Part shown: in pieces, positions 12,364 to 22,500 of the stretch | Layout: every line of letters starts with the position of its first letter | Numbering within the stretch: the stretch's first letter is position 1 | Source: Planctomycetota bacterium | GTDB lineage: Bacteria; Planctomycetota; J058; JAJDCQ01 | Length of the DNA: 64,000 nucleotides | Assembly: GCA_029260755.1 (NCBI GenBank) | Contig: JAJDCQ010000186.1 | Coordinates: 62,001 to 126,000, forward strand | Direction of reading: 5' to 3' | Made by a program: the position numbers and the translations under genes | Notes under the pieces: generated by a model | What the model was told of the DNA's origin: nothing | Databases searched by the model: none | Seen by the model: the letters and a program-made list of their open reading frames with translations, nothing else

Positions 12364-15338
12364 CGCGACCCTCTCCGCCGATCCTCGGCCGCGAGCTCGG
12401 TCGCGATCGAGGAGGCCTCGTCGTAGGCCGCGCGCGCCGCGGTCTCGTCGCCGAGCTCGCCGAGCGCGTCGCCGAGGGCCCGGTGCATCGCGATCAGGCG
12501 GACGCGCTGCATCCGGCGCGCCGGCGCCTGGAGCGGCAAGCTGAACCGTCGCGTCGAGTCGATCGCGTCGCGGAGGTCGGTCGTCGCCGCGTCGTAGCGA
12601 CCGTGGCGCGCCTGATGCCGCCCGCGGATCTCGAGCAGCTCGGCCTCGCTCGGCACGCCCCGGTCCGACGCCTCGGTGAAGGCGAAGCCGGCGATCGGCC
12701 CTCCGAGCACCTCGATCCCCTCCCCGACGACGCTCTCGATCGACACCGTCCGCGCCGGCTCCCCGTCTCGCGGCGTGACCTCGACGCCGCAGCAGTCGGG
12801 CTCGCCGAGCTCGAGGAGCATCCAGGCGACCTCGGGGTAGCGGTTCGCGATCGCCTTTCCGCGGTGCAGCGGCCAGGGGGCGATCGCGCCCTCCTGGCTG
12901 ATCGCCTCGAGGCGCGGGCGGACCGCGTTCTGGATCCGGACGGCCTCGTCGAGCAGCGCGATCGAGCGGAGCGTCGCGTCGCGCCAGACCGGGACCGACC
13001 GCGGCTGGAGCTTCCGCGCCGAGGTGATGAGCGAGTCGGCGAGGCGCTCGGGGAGAACGGGGAGGCGTCGCTCGATCGGGCGGGCGCGGTCTCGCTCGAT
13101 CGCCCCCTCGAGCCACGCGATCGCCTGGATGTCGCGATCGTGCAGTCGATGCCAGCGCCCGATCAGGCCCTGGATCCAGACCGCGGAGAGGCCGACCTCG
13201 ACCGCCGCCGCGATGAAGGCGTCGCCCTCGGCCGCCGCCGGCGTGTCGCGGAGGACCAGCGCGATGAAGACGAGGCGCGCGGGGTTTCGCTGCTTCCGAG
13301 GCCGCGCCATCTCGCGCTTACCGCGCTCGACGAGGCGGCCGAGACCGTAGGCTTCGACGAGCCCGTGGAGCTTGTGGGGGTGAACGGGCCAGCAGGCGTG
13401 CGCCTCGAGGAAGGCGCCGGCGATGAGCATCGTCTCGGCGACCTCGCGGCTCGGCTTGCCGAAGCCCGTCGTGAAGGCGCGGGCCTCGCGCTGGAGCGCG
13501 CCGACGAGCTCGGCATCGACGAGCTGCTCGCCGCGGCCGGTGAGGACGATCAGGTCCGCGAGCGGCTCGGCCCGAGGGTCACGGTTCTGGAGGCGCCGGA
13601 GGAGCTCGTCGTGGGCGAAGCGTCGGAGGGCGGGCGGCCACCAGTCGGACTCGGCCGCGACGCCGTGCTCGTGGAAGGCGACGACGGACGCATCGATCGC
13701 GGCGAGGAGGACGGCGGGGTCGAGGTCGTCTGCCTCCTCGAGGTCGAACCCGAGCGAGCGGACGAGGGCGCGCGACCGGCCGAGGTGGAGCTCGCCGAGG
13801 TCGGTCGCGTCGAGGCCCGGCGCGCGCCGGAGCGTTTCGAAGGTCGCGTCGTCGAGGGGGAAGGAGATCGTTCCGCGGAGGGCGGCCCGGGCGAGCAGCG
13901 GCGTCACGAGGCGTGGGATGGGCGCGCGCGGCTCGGCGCCGAGGAGGACGGCGTCGAGCGCGACGGCTCGATCGGCGTCGGCGAGCACCGAGACGGCGAG
14001 GTCGAGGGAGCCGGCCTCGAGCTCGCCGCCGGGGCGGACGATGCGCGCGACCTCGAGGCCGGCGGTCCGGGCGGCGTCGCTCCCGACGCGTGTGTCGAGG
14101 GCGGCGACGAGCGCTCGGCCGAGCTCGGCGCGTCGGGCCAGGGCCGGGTCGGCGATCACGTCGGCGTGGTCGGCGAGGGCGGCGAGGGTGCGGCGCTCGG
14201 CGTCGTCGAGGCGGCCGCGGCGCTGGAGCGAGCCCAGGAGCGAGCCGAGGCGCGTGCGCGGCGGCGTCTCGAAGAGGCCGGAGCCGAGCGTGCTCCAGGC
14301 GACCGCGACCGCGACCGCCGCGATGGCGGCGAGGACCGACGCGAGGCGCAGGCCCGAGCGGGTCGGCCAGCGGAGGAGGCGGACGATCGGGCTCGCCCGG
14401 CGCGCGAGGATCGGCTCGCCGCGCTCGAACCGGAGGAGGTCGGCCGCGAGCTCGCGGGCGCCGGCGTAGCGATCGGCCGGGCGCTTCTCGAGCGCCTTCA
14501 GGCAGATCGCCTCGAGGGGAGCCGGGATCGAGGGCGCGAGATGCCGCGGCGGTCGAGGCGGGTGCTTGACGATGTCGACGATCATCGCGAGCGGATCGCG
14601 GGCGGTGAAGGGTGGCTCGCCGGTGAGGCAGGCGTAGAGGATCGCGCCGAGGCCGTAGACGTCGGTCGACGGACCGAACGCGGCGCCGCCGTCGCTGCCG
14701 CGCTCGGTGCTCGTCGAGTCGGACCCCGACGTCGACCGGCGACTCACCTGCTCGGGGGCCATGTAGGCCGGTGTGCCGAGACACTCACCGGTCGCCGTGA
14801 GCTGATCGGCGAAGACGTCGTAGGCGAGGCCGAAGTCGACGAGGCGCGGGACGCCCACCTCGTCGAGGAGCACGTTGTCGGGCTTGAGGTCGCGATGGAG
14901 GACGCCCTTCCGATGCGCGTGGGCGAGGCCATCGCAGAGGGCGACGACGAGGCGCGCCGCATCCGAGGGCGGGAGAGGCGGACCGGACGCGAGGCGCTCG
15001 CCGAGCGAGCGCCCCTCGACGTAGTCCATCGCGCACCAGGGGGTCCCCCGGTCGGCGCCGGCGGCGTGGACGCCGACGAGGTTCGGATGCGGCTCGATCC
15101 GCGCGAGCACCTCGACCTCGCGCTGGAAGCGAGCGAGGGATCTTTCGCGCTCCCCGACGAGCCGCTGTCCGAGGATCACCTTCACGGCATGGCGGGCGCC
15201 CGTCTCGCCGTGGCGGGCGAGGTAGACGGCGCCCATGCCGCCGCGCCCGAGCGAGCGCTCGACAATGTAAGGACCTATACGGGAGCCGACGGCACCCCGC
15301 GACCCGGCGCTCGAAGATGGCGTCGAGGCTGGGAGCAA
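12360..15338 (-). CDS. Transmembrane Ser/Thr kinase with CCG-type C-terminal module (paralogue C, first in operon)
   Basis: The 992-residue protein uses a TTG start at 15338, supported by GAGGA 7 bases upstream. The kinase domain comes almost at once: GRGGMG at 31-36, Lys53, HRDLKPDN from 148, DFG at 168-170. The activation loop is followed by a Ser/Thr/Asp-rich insertion (SRRSTSGSDSTSTERGS) that is itself a plausible phosphorylation patch. One transmembrane helix lies at about 335-355. The outer part shows VRPGGELE, RKQRNPARLVF, GAIAPWPLHR, Cys-Cys-Gly at 849-851 and RHGRYDAATTDL, so it is a paralogue of A, B and the kinase at 19567. It is the promoter-proximal gene of a leftward three-kinase operon whose genes overlap by 4 bases each. 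Confidence 0.92.
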
Positions 15339-15345
15339 CGAATGA

Positions 15346-15350
15346 TCCTC
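15346..15350 (-). promoter_or_regulatory. Ribosome binding site that decides a TTG start
   Basis: GAGGA on the minus strand, 7 bases before TTG at 15338. No ATG or GTG in a usable position gives a complete kinase domain with such a site. Confidence 0.6.
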
Positions 15351-15374
15351 GAGAGAACGACAGAACCCACCGGC

Positions 15375-15403
15375 ATTGTTGCGGTTCGCGGCGAGCTGCG
15401 CAA
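15375..15403 (-). promoter_or_regulatory. Possible promoter of the three-kinase operon
   Basis: Reading the minus strand, TTGCGC (15403-15398) and AACAAT (15380-15375) are separated by exactly 17 bases and end about 37 bases before the TTG start. The hexamers match the sigma-70 consensus at 3 and 4 of 6 positions, so support is modest. The spacing and placement in the only gap upstream of the operon are the main arguments. Confidence 0.3.
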
Positions 15404-15425
15404 ACCGGGCGCCCGTCGGGCGGCG

Positions 15426-15746
15426 CTACGCTCGGCCGCCGTGGCGGCGGACGAACTCCTCGGCCTCGCGCATCGTCGTCGGGTAGGAGAGGGTCCGCCC
15501 GGTGTCGTCCGTGATCGACTGGTATCGGAACCCGTGAGCGACTAGGAACGCGACGACCCGCCACTTCTCCGAGGACTCTCTCGGCGGAGCGCGGAACTTC
15601 TGATGGAGCTGGGTGGCGCCGCCGCCGCAGTCCGGGCAGGTCCGTGTCGCCTCGCGAGCGCTTCTCTTGAACGACTTCCGGCACGTGAAGCACACGAAGG
15701 GGCGTCGAAAGTCGCCGGGCTGATCCCTCGGGCCGTGCGTGGTCAT
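15426..15746 (-). CDS. Small zinc-ribbon protein
   Basis: The 106-residue protein has a treble-type zinc ribbon: FVCFTCRKSFKR near residue 20 and RTCPDCGGG near residue 38, giving two CxxC knuckles. The C-terminal half reads WRVVAFLVAHGFRYQSI and then TMREAEEFVRRHGG, a compact helical tail seen in small proteins of unknown role. The start ATG at 15746 overlaps the stop of the HEPN-like gene by 4 bases, which places it last in a three-gene leftward operon. It may bind nucleic acid or bridge the two proteins coded before it; neither is shown. A longer frame to 16022 is the shadow of the HEPN gene. Confidence 0.75.
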   Translation of the reverse strand: MTTHGPRDQPGDFRRPFVCFTCRKSFKRSAREATRTCPDCGGGATQLHQKFRAPPRESSEKWRVVAFLVAHGFRYQSITDDTGRTLSYPTTMREAEEFVRRHGGRA

Positions 15747-16306
15747 GGGGCCGGAGCACACTTCTGGAACTGGCTGAGCGCTGGCAGGACGAGCGCGTAC
15801 AGGTACAGCGTGGCGATCTCTTGCGTGCGAGCGCCCTTGCGCCAGCCACGCTCGGCGGTGCGAGCCTCGTCGATGAGCAGTCGGACCTCCTGGCGCGTGA
15901 ACGCCCGCGAGATGTCGTAGTCGGCTTCGTGGCGGGCCTCCTGCAAGAGCACGAACGTGCGCGCGAGCGACCTGATCGCGAGTGGGACACTTCCCCGACT
16001 GCCGAGCAGCGGCGCGAGCCACGGAGGCCAGTGGCTGGAGAGCCCAGCAAACAGGCGGGACGTGTTCTTCATCTCCTTGTGCGCGAGCGAACGGGCGAGG
16101 GTTCGACGGAGGGCGAGGGTTCGAGTGTCGGCCGGGCGAGCCGGCAAGAACCGGCAGGTGGCTTCGTGGACGAGGAGGTGGAAGAGTCCGTAGTACGCGG
16201 ACGAGACGGCGCGCCGGAGATTCGCCATCCTCGGGCGGTGGCGGTCTCTGGTCGCGAGGTGCATGGCCTGTTCGAGGAGCTGGCCGTGAAGCGTCGCGCG
16301 GCTCAC
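15743..16306 (-). CDS. HEPN-like domain protein
   Basis: The 187-residue all-helical protein has the HEPN hallmark RRAVSSAYYGLFHLLVHEA at about residues 31-49 and EARHEADYDI near residue 128, the RxxADYD-type segment found in many HEPN proteins that pair with nucleotidyltransferases. HEPN proteins often act as RNases or as toxins and effectors in toxin-antitoxin and defence systems. I do not see a clear catalytic Rx4-6H motif, so ribonuclease activity is uncertain. The gene begins 9 bp after the small acidic gene ending at 16316 and overlaps the zinc-ribbon gene. This arrangement (small partner, HEPN, extra protein) suits a toxin-antitoxin-like module, which is inference. Confidence 0.7.
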   Translation of the reverse strand: MSRATLHGQLLEQAMHLATRDRHRPRMANLRRAVSSAYYGLFHLLVHEATCRFLPARPADTRTLALRRTLARSLAHKEMKNTSRLFAGLSSHWPPWLAPLLGSRGSVPLAIRSLARTFVLLQEARHEADYDISRAFTRQEVRLLIDEARTAERGWRKGARTQEIATLYLYALVLPALSQFQKCAPAP

Positions 16307-16315
16307 GAGGCGCCT

Positions 16316-16687
16316 CTAGAGACGCTCGATCCGTCCGTCGGGGGGGTCGGTGCGTTGCTCGTCGATGAGTATCTGCTCAGACTCGGTTCGAAACCGGACG
16401 TAGGGAATGGCACGGACGCCTCCCTCGGTGAGCGCTCCTTCGATGAGCTCGGTGAGCGGGCGCACTTCTGCGAGGGTCCAATCCTCCTCCCGGTCCGCGA
16501 GAATGACCCAGACCCAGACCGCGGCGTCGCCTGTCGAGTCTGGTCGGACCGAGAAGAGTGTCGAGACCACTCTCGGGCAATCCGAGGGGATCGTGAGACT
16601 CTCGAGGAGTCTCTGGACAGTCGCCTGCTCCGTCGCTTCCACGCCTCCGAGGATACGTGATGGGTGTTGTGCTGAGAAGGCATCCAT
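16316..16687 (-). CDS. Small protein preceding the HEPN-like gene, possible degenerate nucleotidyltransferase-like partner
   Basis: The ATG at 16687 is supported by GGGAGG 8 bases upstream, giving a 123-residue product. The middle reads PDSTGDAAVWVWVILADRE and then LTELIEGALTEGGVRAIPYVRF, a beta-alpha pattern. It could be a worn-down minimal nucleotidyltransferase with the GSxxRG and DxD motifs missing, but I cannot confirm that fold. What is certain is the operon position 9 bp before a HEPN-like gene, where MNT antitoxins usually sit. The overlapping frame starting at 16683 is Ser/Arg-rich and is a shadow. The ligand and function are unknown. Confidence 0.65.
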   Translation of the reverse strand: MDAFSAQHPSRILGGVEATEQATVQRLLESLTIPSDCPRVVSTLFSVRPDSTGDAAVWVWVILADREEDWTLAEVRPLTELIEGALTEGGVRAIPYVRFRTESEQILIDEQRTDPPDGRIERL

Positions 16688-16767
16688 CCTCCTGACCTCC
16701 CACGTCGAGTCGTGATCGAACGAGGCGGCGGCGGGCGTGACCGCGCCGCCGCTAGGCCTTGGCCTTC

Positions 16768-17127
16768 CTACGCCGCCGAGCCCTGGACCTGGGTTTCGAG
16801 GTGTCGAATCCGGTCGAGCACGGAGGCGAGATCGTCGCCGCGTTTCTTCCAGGCGAAGTAGAGCCGGATGGGCCAGCCGCAGGCGATCATCGAGAGGACT
16901 CCGGCGAGCGTCGCGACGAACAGGGTGAGGAGCGGGTGGTTCCGGAAGGTGCTCCCGTGCTCGTCGATCGTGCCGCAGACCTGGAATGCGACCGCGGGAA
17001 AGAGGACGAAGTAGGCGCCGTAGAGCACCCACGAGGCGAATCGCTTCGCGCGACCGTGGAGGAGGAAGCCTGCGGCGGTGACGCCCGCGATGCCACCGAT
17101 GAGGGCGAGAGCCATGGTCTCCGACAT
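16768..17127 (-). CDS. Small membrane protein with three transmembrane helices
   Basis: The start at ATG 17127 is preferred over a longer frame to 17190 because GGGAG lies 9 bases upstream and the product then begins directly with a hydrophobic helix (MALALIGGIAGVTAAGFLL). Two further helices follow (WVLYGAYFVLFPAVAFQVCG and LLTLFVATLAGVLSMIACGW). The tail (DDLASVLDRIRHLETQVQ) is likely a short coiled coil in the cytoplasm. The 119-residue protein belongs to no family I can name. It is transcribed leftward, 80 bp ahead of the HEPN module, and divergent from the kinase gene at 17374. Confidence 0.65.
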   Translation of the reverse strand: MSETMALALIGGIAGVTAAGFLLHGRAKRFASWVLYGAYFVLFPAVAFQVCGTIDEHGSTFRNHPLLTLFVATLAGVLSMIACGWPIRLYFAWKKRGDDLASVLDRIRHLETQVQGSAA

Positions 17128-17373
17128 GAGTTGTCTCCCTTCGTTCGAGCTCGTTGGAGGGCCGTCGTTCGGCCCGGCGGTCTGTTCCATTGCACAGGCC
17201 GTGCCGAGTCGGAAACGTAGAAGACGTGGGCTTCCCGGGTTGCGGCGTGTGACTCCGGGTCATCGTTTCGGTCTCGAGTGTTGCGAAGGCGGATCTGCAA
17301 CGGCGCCGGGGCGCTCGCGACCGCGGACGGTTGCGGGGGCGTCGTGGCGTCTCTACGGTGGCCCTCAGACGCC

Positions 17374-19557
17374 GTGACCGAGCCCTTCCACGAGCAGCCG
17401 ACCTCCGACGAGCGCCGCCAGCCGTCGTCGTTCGACCCCGGCGAGACCGAGCCGGTCGAGCGGGGCCCGGACGCGGCGAGCCGGGCTTCGACATCGCCGG
17501 GGTCGGAGGGGCCTCCGAGCGACCCTTCGGTCGGGCCGACCGGGACCGAGGTGATGGACGCTCCTCCGGCCGAGGCGCCGACGGTCGTCGTGGAGCCGCC
17601 CGACCGACCACTCGGCGCGGGCTCGGGGCCGGGATCGGGATCGGGTGACGGCGATGCTCCTCCCCGCCGACTCGGCCCGTACGAGATCGTCTCGCCTCTC
17701 GGTCGCGGCGGGATGGGCGTCGTCTACCGCGCCCGCCACGTCGAGCTCGATCGCGAGTGCGCGTTGAAGGTGCTCATCGCGGGCGAGGACGCGAGCGAGG
17801 CGACCCTCGCCCGCTTCGTCGCCGAGGCGCGGGTCGCCGCGCGGCTCGATCGGCACCCCGGCGTCGTCCGCGTCCTCGACGCCGGGCGCGAGGGGCGTCG
17901 GGCGTGGCTCGCGATGGAGCTCGTCGAGGGGACGACGCTGCTGCGCCTCATCCAGGACCGGGCCGTCGATGCGGAGCGCGGCGCGGCGATCGTCGCGGCG
18001 GTCGCCCGCGCCCTCGCCCACGCGCATCGCGAGGGCGTGATCCACCGCGACGTGAAGCCGGGCAACGTCCTCATCGATGCGGCGACGGGCGCGGCGCGGC
18101 TGGCCGACTTCGGCGTCGCGAAGGCGCTCTCCGAGGACCACGGCGGCACCGCGACGGGCGACGTCCTCGGCAGCATCGCCTACATGGCCCCCGAGCAGGC
18201 ATCCGATGCGAAGAGCGTCGACGCGCGCGCCGACGTCTACGGCCTCGGCGCCGTCCTCTACGAGCTGCTCGTCGGCCGCCCCCCGCACGAGGGGGCGAGC
18301 GTGGCGAATACCCTCGCGAGCGTGCTCACCCGGACGCCGCCGCCGCCGAGCGAGCGGGTCGGCGGGGTCGACGCGGGCCTCGAGGCGATCTGTCTTCGCG
18401 CGATGGCGCGCGACCGCGACGCGCGCTACCGGAGCGCCGACGCGCTCGCCGAGGCGCTCGAGGCGTGGCTCGGGTCCGACGCGCGACCGGGGCCTGCGGA
18501 CGCGTCTGGCGATGAGACTCCCGTCGCGCGCGTCCTGATCGCGCTCGCCGCCGCTGCCGTCGTGGTCGCCTGCGTGGTCTTCGCGATCGTCTCGACGAGG
18601 CCGCCCGCGGGGCTCGACGAGGCGGTCGCCCTCCTCGCCGATCGGACCGCGTGGGCCTCGGCGGGCGAGCACGCCGAAGGCCGGGCGCTCCAGGACCTCG
18701 CGTTCGGCGCCGTCGCCGACGGGCTCGGCGAGCGCTTCGAGCGCCTCGAGACCGACGTCTACCCTCGCGAGGCGCTCCCGTCCGGCGCCGAGGTCCGCCA
18801 CCGGGTCGCCGCGTTCCGCCATGTCCGGAGCGGCGTCGTCCTTCACCTCGTTCCCGGCGGCCGCTTCTCGATGGGGTCGGCCGATCCCGTCGCGGAGAAC
18901 GCGTTCTGTCTGGCGAACGACGAGGTGTGGAGCACGGTCGGCGATGACTGCTCGAACGAGGGGCCGGCGCGCGCGGTCACCGTCGCTCCGTTCCTGATCG
19001 GCCGCTTCCCGGTGCGCATCGAGGAGTGGGATCGGATCGGCGGGACCGACCACCGCGACCCGAAGTTGAAGGACGGCGACTTTCCGATCTTCGGCGTGGC
19101 CCCGCAGGACGCCGCCGCGTGGCTCGCCAAGGCGGGCGACGGGCTCCGTCTCCCATCCGAGGCGGAGTGGGAGCACGCCGTCCGCGCCGGCACGACGACC
19201 CGCTTCTTCTGGGGCGATGAGCCCGATCTTCGATGGCTCTGGAGCGCCGAGAACAGCGCCGGGATGCCCCGCCCTGTCTCCGAGCACGCGCGCTTCGCGA
19301 ACCCCTTCGGCCTCGTCGACATGCTCGGCAACGTCTACGAGCCCTGCCAGGACGTGATCGCGCCCTACAGGGCCGATGCGATCGATGCGGCGGCGCCCGT
19401 TCCCGGTCGCCCGGACGCGCGCCGGGTCGCCCGCGGCGGGAGCTGGCAGTGCGGGGTCGGCTGCTGTCGGTCCGCCTACCGCGGCTGGGGCGAGCCGTGG
19501 GATCACCCGGAGACGTTCGGCCTCCGGGCGGCGCGCTCGCTCCCCGAGCTTCGCTGA
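17374..19557 (+). CDS. Ser/Thr kinase fused to an FGE-sulfatase (SUMF1-like) domain
   Basis: Starting at GTG 17374 the product has 727 residues; an in-frame GTG at 17278 would add 32 residues and cannot be excluded. After a Pro/Glu/Gly-rich tail comes a kinase: GRGGMG at 110-115, Lys132, HRDVKPGN from 224, DFG at 245. A transmembrane helix spans about 384-408. The C-terminal domain from about 490 is FGE-like: GRFSMGS, LPSEAEWEHAVRAGTTTRFFWG, NPFGLVDMLGNVYE, RVARGGSW. The last motif is followed by Cys-Gly-Val-Gly-Cys-Cys, which preserves the C-x4-C spacing of the two catalytic cysteines of true formylglycine-generating enzymes. Most kinase-fused FGE domains are thought to be binding modules, so catalysis is open. 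The stop lies within a hairpin shared with the convergent gene at 19567. Confidence 0.9.
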   Translation: MTEPFHEQPTSDERRQPSSFDPGETEPVERGPDAASRASTSPGSEGPPSDPSVGPTGTEVMDAPPAEAPTVVVEPPDRPLGAGSGPGSGSGDGDAPPRRLGPYEIVSPLGRGGMGVVYRARHVELDRECALKVLIAGEDASEATLARFVAEARVAARLDRHPGVVRVLDAGREGRRAWLAMELVEGTTLLRLIQDRAVDAERGAAIVAAVARALAHAHREGVIHRDVKPGNVLIDAATGAARLADFGVAKALSEDHGGTATGDVLGSIAYMAPEQASDAKSVDARADVYGLGAVLYELLVGRPPHEGASVANTLASVLTRTPPPPSERVGGVDAGLEAICLRAMARDRDARYRSADALAEALEAWLGSDARPGPADASGDETPVARVLIALAAAAVVVACVVFAIVSTRPPAGLDEAVALLADRTAWASAGEHAEGRALQDLAFGAVADGLGERFERLETDVYPREALPSGAEVRHRVAAFRHVRSGVVLHLVPGGRFSMGSADPVAENAFCLANDEVWSTVGDDCSNEGPARAVTVAPFLIGRFPVRIEEWDRIGGTDHRDPKLKDGDFPIFGVAPQDAAAWLAKAGDGLRLPSEAEWEHAVRAGTTTRFFWGDEPDLRWLWSAENSAGMPRPVSEHARFANPFGLVDMLGNVYEPCQDVIAPYRADAIDAAAPVPGRPDARRVARGGSWQCGVGCCRSAYRGWGEPWDHPETFGLRAARSLPELR

Positions 19558-19570
19558 CCCTCCGGGTCAG
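19554..19570. terminator. Hairpin shared by two convergent stop codons
   Basis: CTGACCC-TCC-GGGTCAG forms a perfect 7-bp stem with a 3-base loop. The stop codon of the rightward kinase (19555-19557) and that of the leftward kinase (19567-19569) lie in opposite arms. There is no T-run, so it would act as a simple bidirectional hairpin terminator. Confidence 0.55.
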
Positions 19571-22500
19571 TCGGGGAAGCGCTCGGGCCAGTCGGCCGGT
19601 CTCGTCGCCTCGTAGGACCGCGCCTCACGAGCCGCGGCGGCGTCGGCCTCGATGGCCTCCTCCGCCCGGTCGAGCGCGCGGAGCACCTTCGCGTGATCGG
19701 TGTGGAGCGCGTGGAGGCGGAGATGCCAGTTGGCGCGCTTGCCCGGCTCGTCGTCGTCGTCGGGGTAGTGGAGCTCGAGCTCGATCGATCGGGTCAGCTC
19801 GGCGAGACCCTCGTCGAGTCGGCCGTGCCGGACCGCGTGGCGGCCCCGGGCGCCGCGCATCCGGGCCTCGTATCGGGTCGCCTTGCTCGGACCGAGCTCC
19901 GCCCGGAGCCGCGGCGTCGCGAGGAGCCGAGCGCACGCCTCCGCGGCCTCGTCGATCCCGGGACCCTCGCCGCAGCAGATGGTCTGCTCGACGAGCCTCT
20001 CGCTGATGTCGTAGAGCGATGCGCAGTAGATCCGCGTGCGGCCGAGCGCCCAGGGGACGACCGCGCCGTGCGCTTCGAGCTCGTCGAACCAGTCGTTCTG
20101 CCCGGCGAGGACGGCGTCCGCCGCCTCGATCGCCCGTCGGGCCGCGGCGAACAGGTCGTGGAGGTCGGGGTCCGGCCCTCCCGCGGCGAAGACGTGGACC
20201 TCGGCCATCCGGTGCGGAATCCAGGCCCACCTCCGGTCGGCCGGGCGGACGGCCGCGTCCCGTTCGACCGCCTCGAGGAACGCCTGATACGTCTCCCGGC
20301 TGAACCGGTTCTCCGCGTCCGGCTGCTTCGAGAGGAGCCACTCGGCGTACCGGGCGCGGAGCCACACGCTCGGCACGTTCGTGGCCCCGGCCGCTCGGAT
20401 CAGACGCTCCGCCTCCTCGGGGCGCTCGGCCTCGACGGACAGAGCGGCGAAGACGAGGACGGCGGGGTTGCGTCGGGTCGGCGTCCGCGCGAGCTCCTCG
20501 CGCGCCTTCTCGAGGATGCGCTCCACCGTGATGCCGCCGGGGAGCGCGCCGCGCTTGGTGTTCTTGTACGGCGACATGCCGTGCGCCTCGAGGAACGAGC
20601 CGGCCGCGAGAAACTTCCAGACGGGGATGCTCTCGCTCACCTCGACCCCGGCCGCGTGGAGAGCGCCGCCGTGACGCTGGAGGACGGCGACGACGTCGCC
20701 CGGCATCGTCACGTCGCCGCCGGTCGCCCGGATGAGCATGGCGCCGAGCGCCTCGATCTCGGGCGCGGCCTCCGCGGTCAGGTCGGCGAACCGGCGCTGG
20801 GCGTGGTGCACGAACGCGTCGGGCCAGGCCGCTCCGGCGATCGGAACCTCGCCGTTTCGAAACGCGTCGGTGAGCTCGTCGAGCGCGTCGGGGTAGCGCT
20901 CGGGCCCCGACTCGATGAGGCGCTCGGCGCGTCGGATCCGGAGGCGGGCCTTGTCGTCGGAGGAGATCCGGGGCGCGCGCAGGAGCGCCTTGAACGCGGT
21001 CCGGTCGATCGGGGGGCGGAGCCCGCCCGGCCCGTCGGTGGCCATCGCCGCGGCCAGAGCGCCGGCGACCTCGAGCGGCGCGGGCTCGACGGGATCGGCG
21101 TCGTGGAGGAGCGCGTCGATCGCGTCGAGGCGGCGGCTCGCGTGGAGCGCGTCGAGCGCGTCGCGAAAGCTCCGACGGTCGATCCTCCCGCCGGCGCGGA
21201 CGGACGCGGCGAGCTCGAGGGTCGCCGCCGAGTCGGTCGGATCGGAGAGGACGCGATCGAGCTGGACGAGGCAGCGGGCGCGGATCGCCCGGGCGGCCTC
21301 CCGCGGTCCGTCCTCCTCGCCCGGCGTCCGCACCGCGAGCTCGTCGAGCCAGGCGCGCTCGCCGGCGGGGAGCGGATCGCCGCGGCCGAGCGCGGCGGCG
21401 GCCGCGTCGAGCCGGACGCCCGGGCTGGTCGCCAGGAGGCTGCCGCCCGAGACCAGCACGCCGATCGCCGTGACGGCGACGGCGAGGGAGGCGGCGATCG
21501 CGGCGAAGGCGGTCCGGCCGATCCGTGATCGCGGACGAAGGAACCTCGGGAGGACGCTCGACCAGCTCGACGCCGTCGAGGCGAGGACGCGCTCGCCGGA
21601 GAGGAAGCGCCGGAGGTCCTCGCCGAACGCGCTCGCCGTCGCGTAGCGGTCGGCCGGATCCTTCTCGAGCGCCTGAAGACAGATCGCCTCGAGCGGCGGC
21701 GGGATCGCGGCGACGATCGCCCGGGGAGAGTCGGGCGGCGCGCGCATCACCTTCGCGAGGACGACGAGCGGCGTCTCGCCGATGAACGGCGGGCGTCCGG
21801 TCAGGACGGCGTAGAGGGTGGCGCCGAGGCCGTAGACGTCGGTGCGGACGTCGAGGCGCGCGCCGGGGCGGTCGTCGTCGCCGGGACGACCCCCGGGCCG
21901 CACCGCGGTGGCGGCCTCCTTGCTCCAGCCGAGCTGCTCCGGCGCCATGAACGCGGGCGTGCCGAGCACCGCGCCCGTCCGGGTGAGGCTCTCGGCGAAG
22001 GCGTCGTACGCGATCCCGAAGTCGACGATCCGCGGGGCGCCCGTGCGCGCGTCGATGATGACGTTGTCGGGCTTGAGGTCGCGGTGGACGACGTCGTGCC
22101 GATGGACGTGAGCGATCCCGTCGGCGACGGCGGCGAGCAGCGCCGCCGCGTCCCTCGCGGTGATGGGCACGCCGCTCTCGAGACGGCCCGCGAGCGACGC
22201 GCCCTCGACGAGGTCCATCGCGCACCAGGCCGTCGCGCCGGTGAGGCCGACCGCGTGGACCCGGACGACGTTCTCGTGCGCGTCGATCCGGGCGAGCACC
22301 TCCGCCTCGCGCTGGAACCGTTGCAGTCGCGCGCTCGCGTTGCTGTCGTCGGCCTTGAGCACCTTGAGGGCGGCGGGGGCGCCCGTCGCGCCGTGGCGGA
22401 CGCGGTAGACCGCGCCCATCCCTCCGCTTCCGAGGAGGCTCTCGATCACGTAGGGGCCGAGCTGGCTGCCGGGCTTCTGCGGTCGGTCGAAGGGGTCACG

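Noticed and set aside
12364..13116. N-terminal extension of kinase B to a 1341-residue protein.
   Set aside because: The extra 250 residues overlap kinase C in another frame and are low complexity; the ATGA start at 12363 is a better fit.
17128..17373. A small gene in the gap upstream of the kinase-FGE gene.
   Set aside because: Frames here are short and Arg/Ser-rich with no ribosome site; it is most likely the divergent promoter region.
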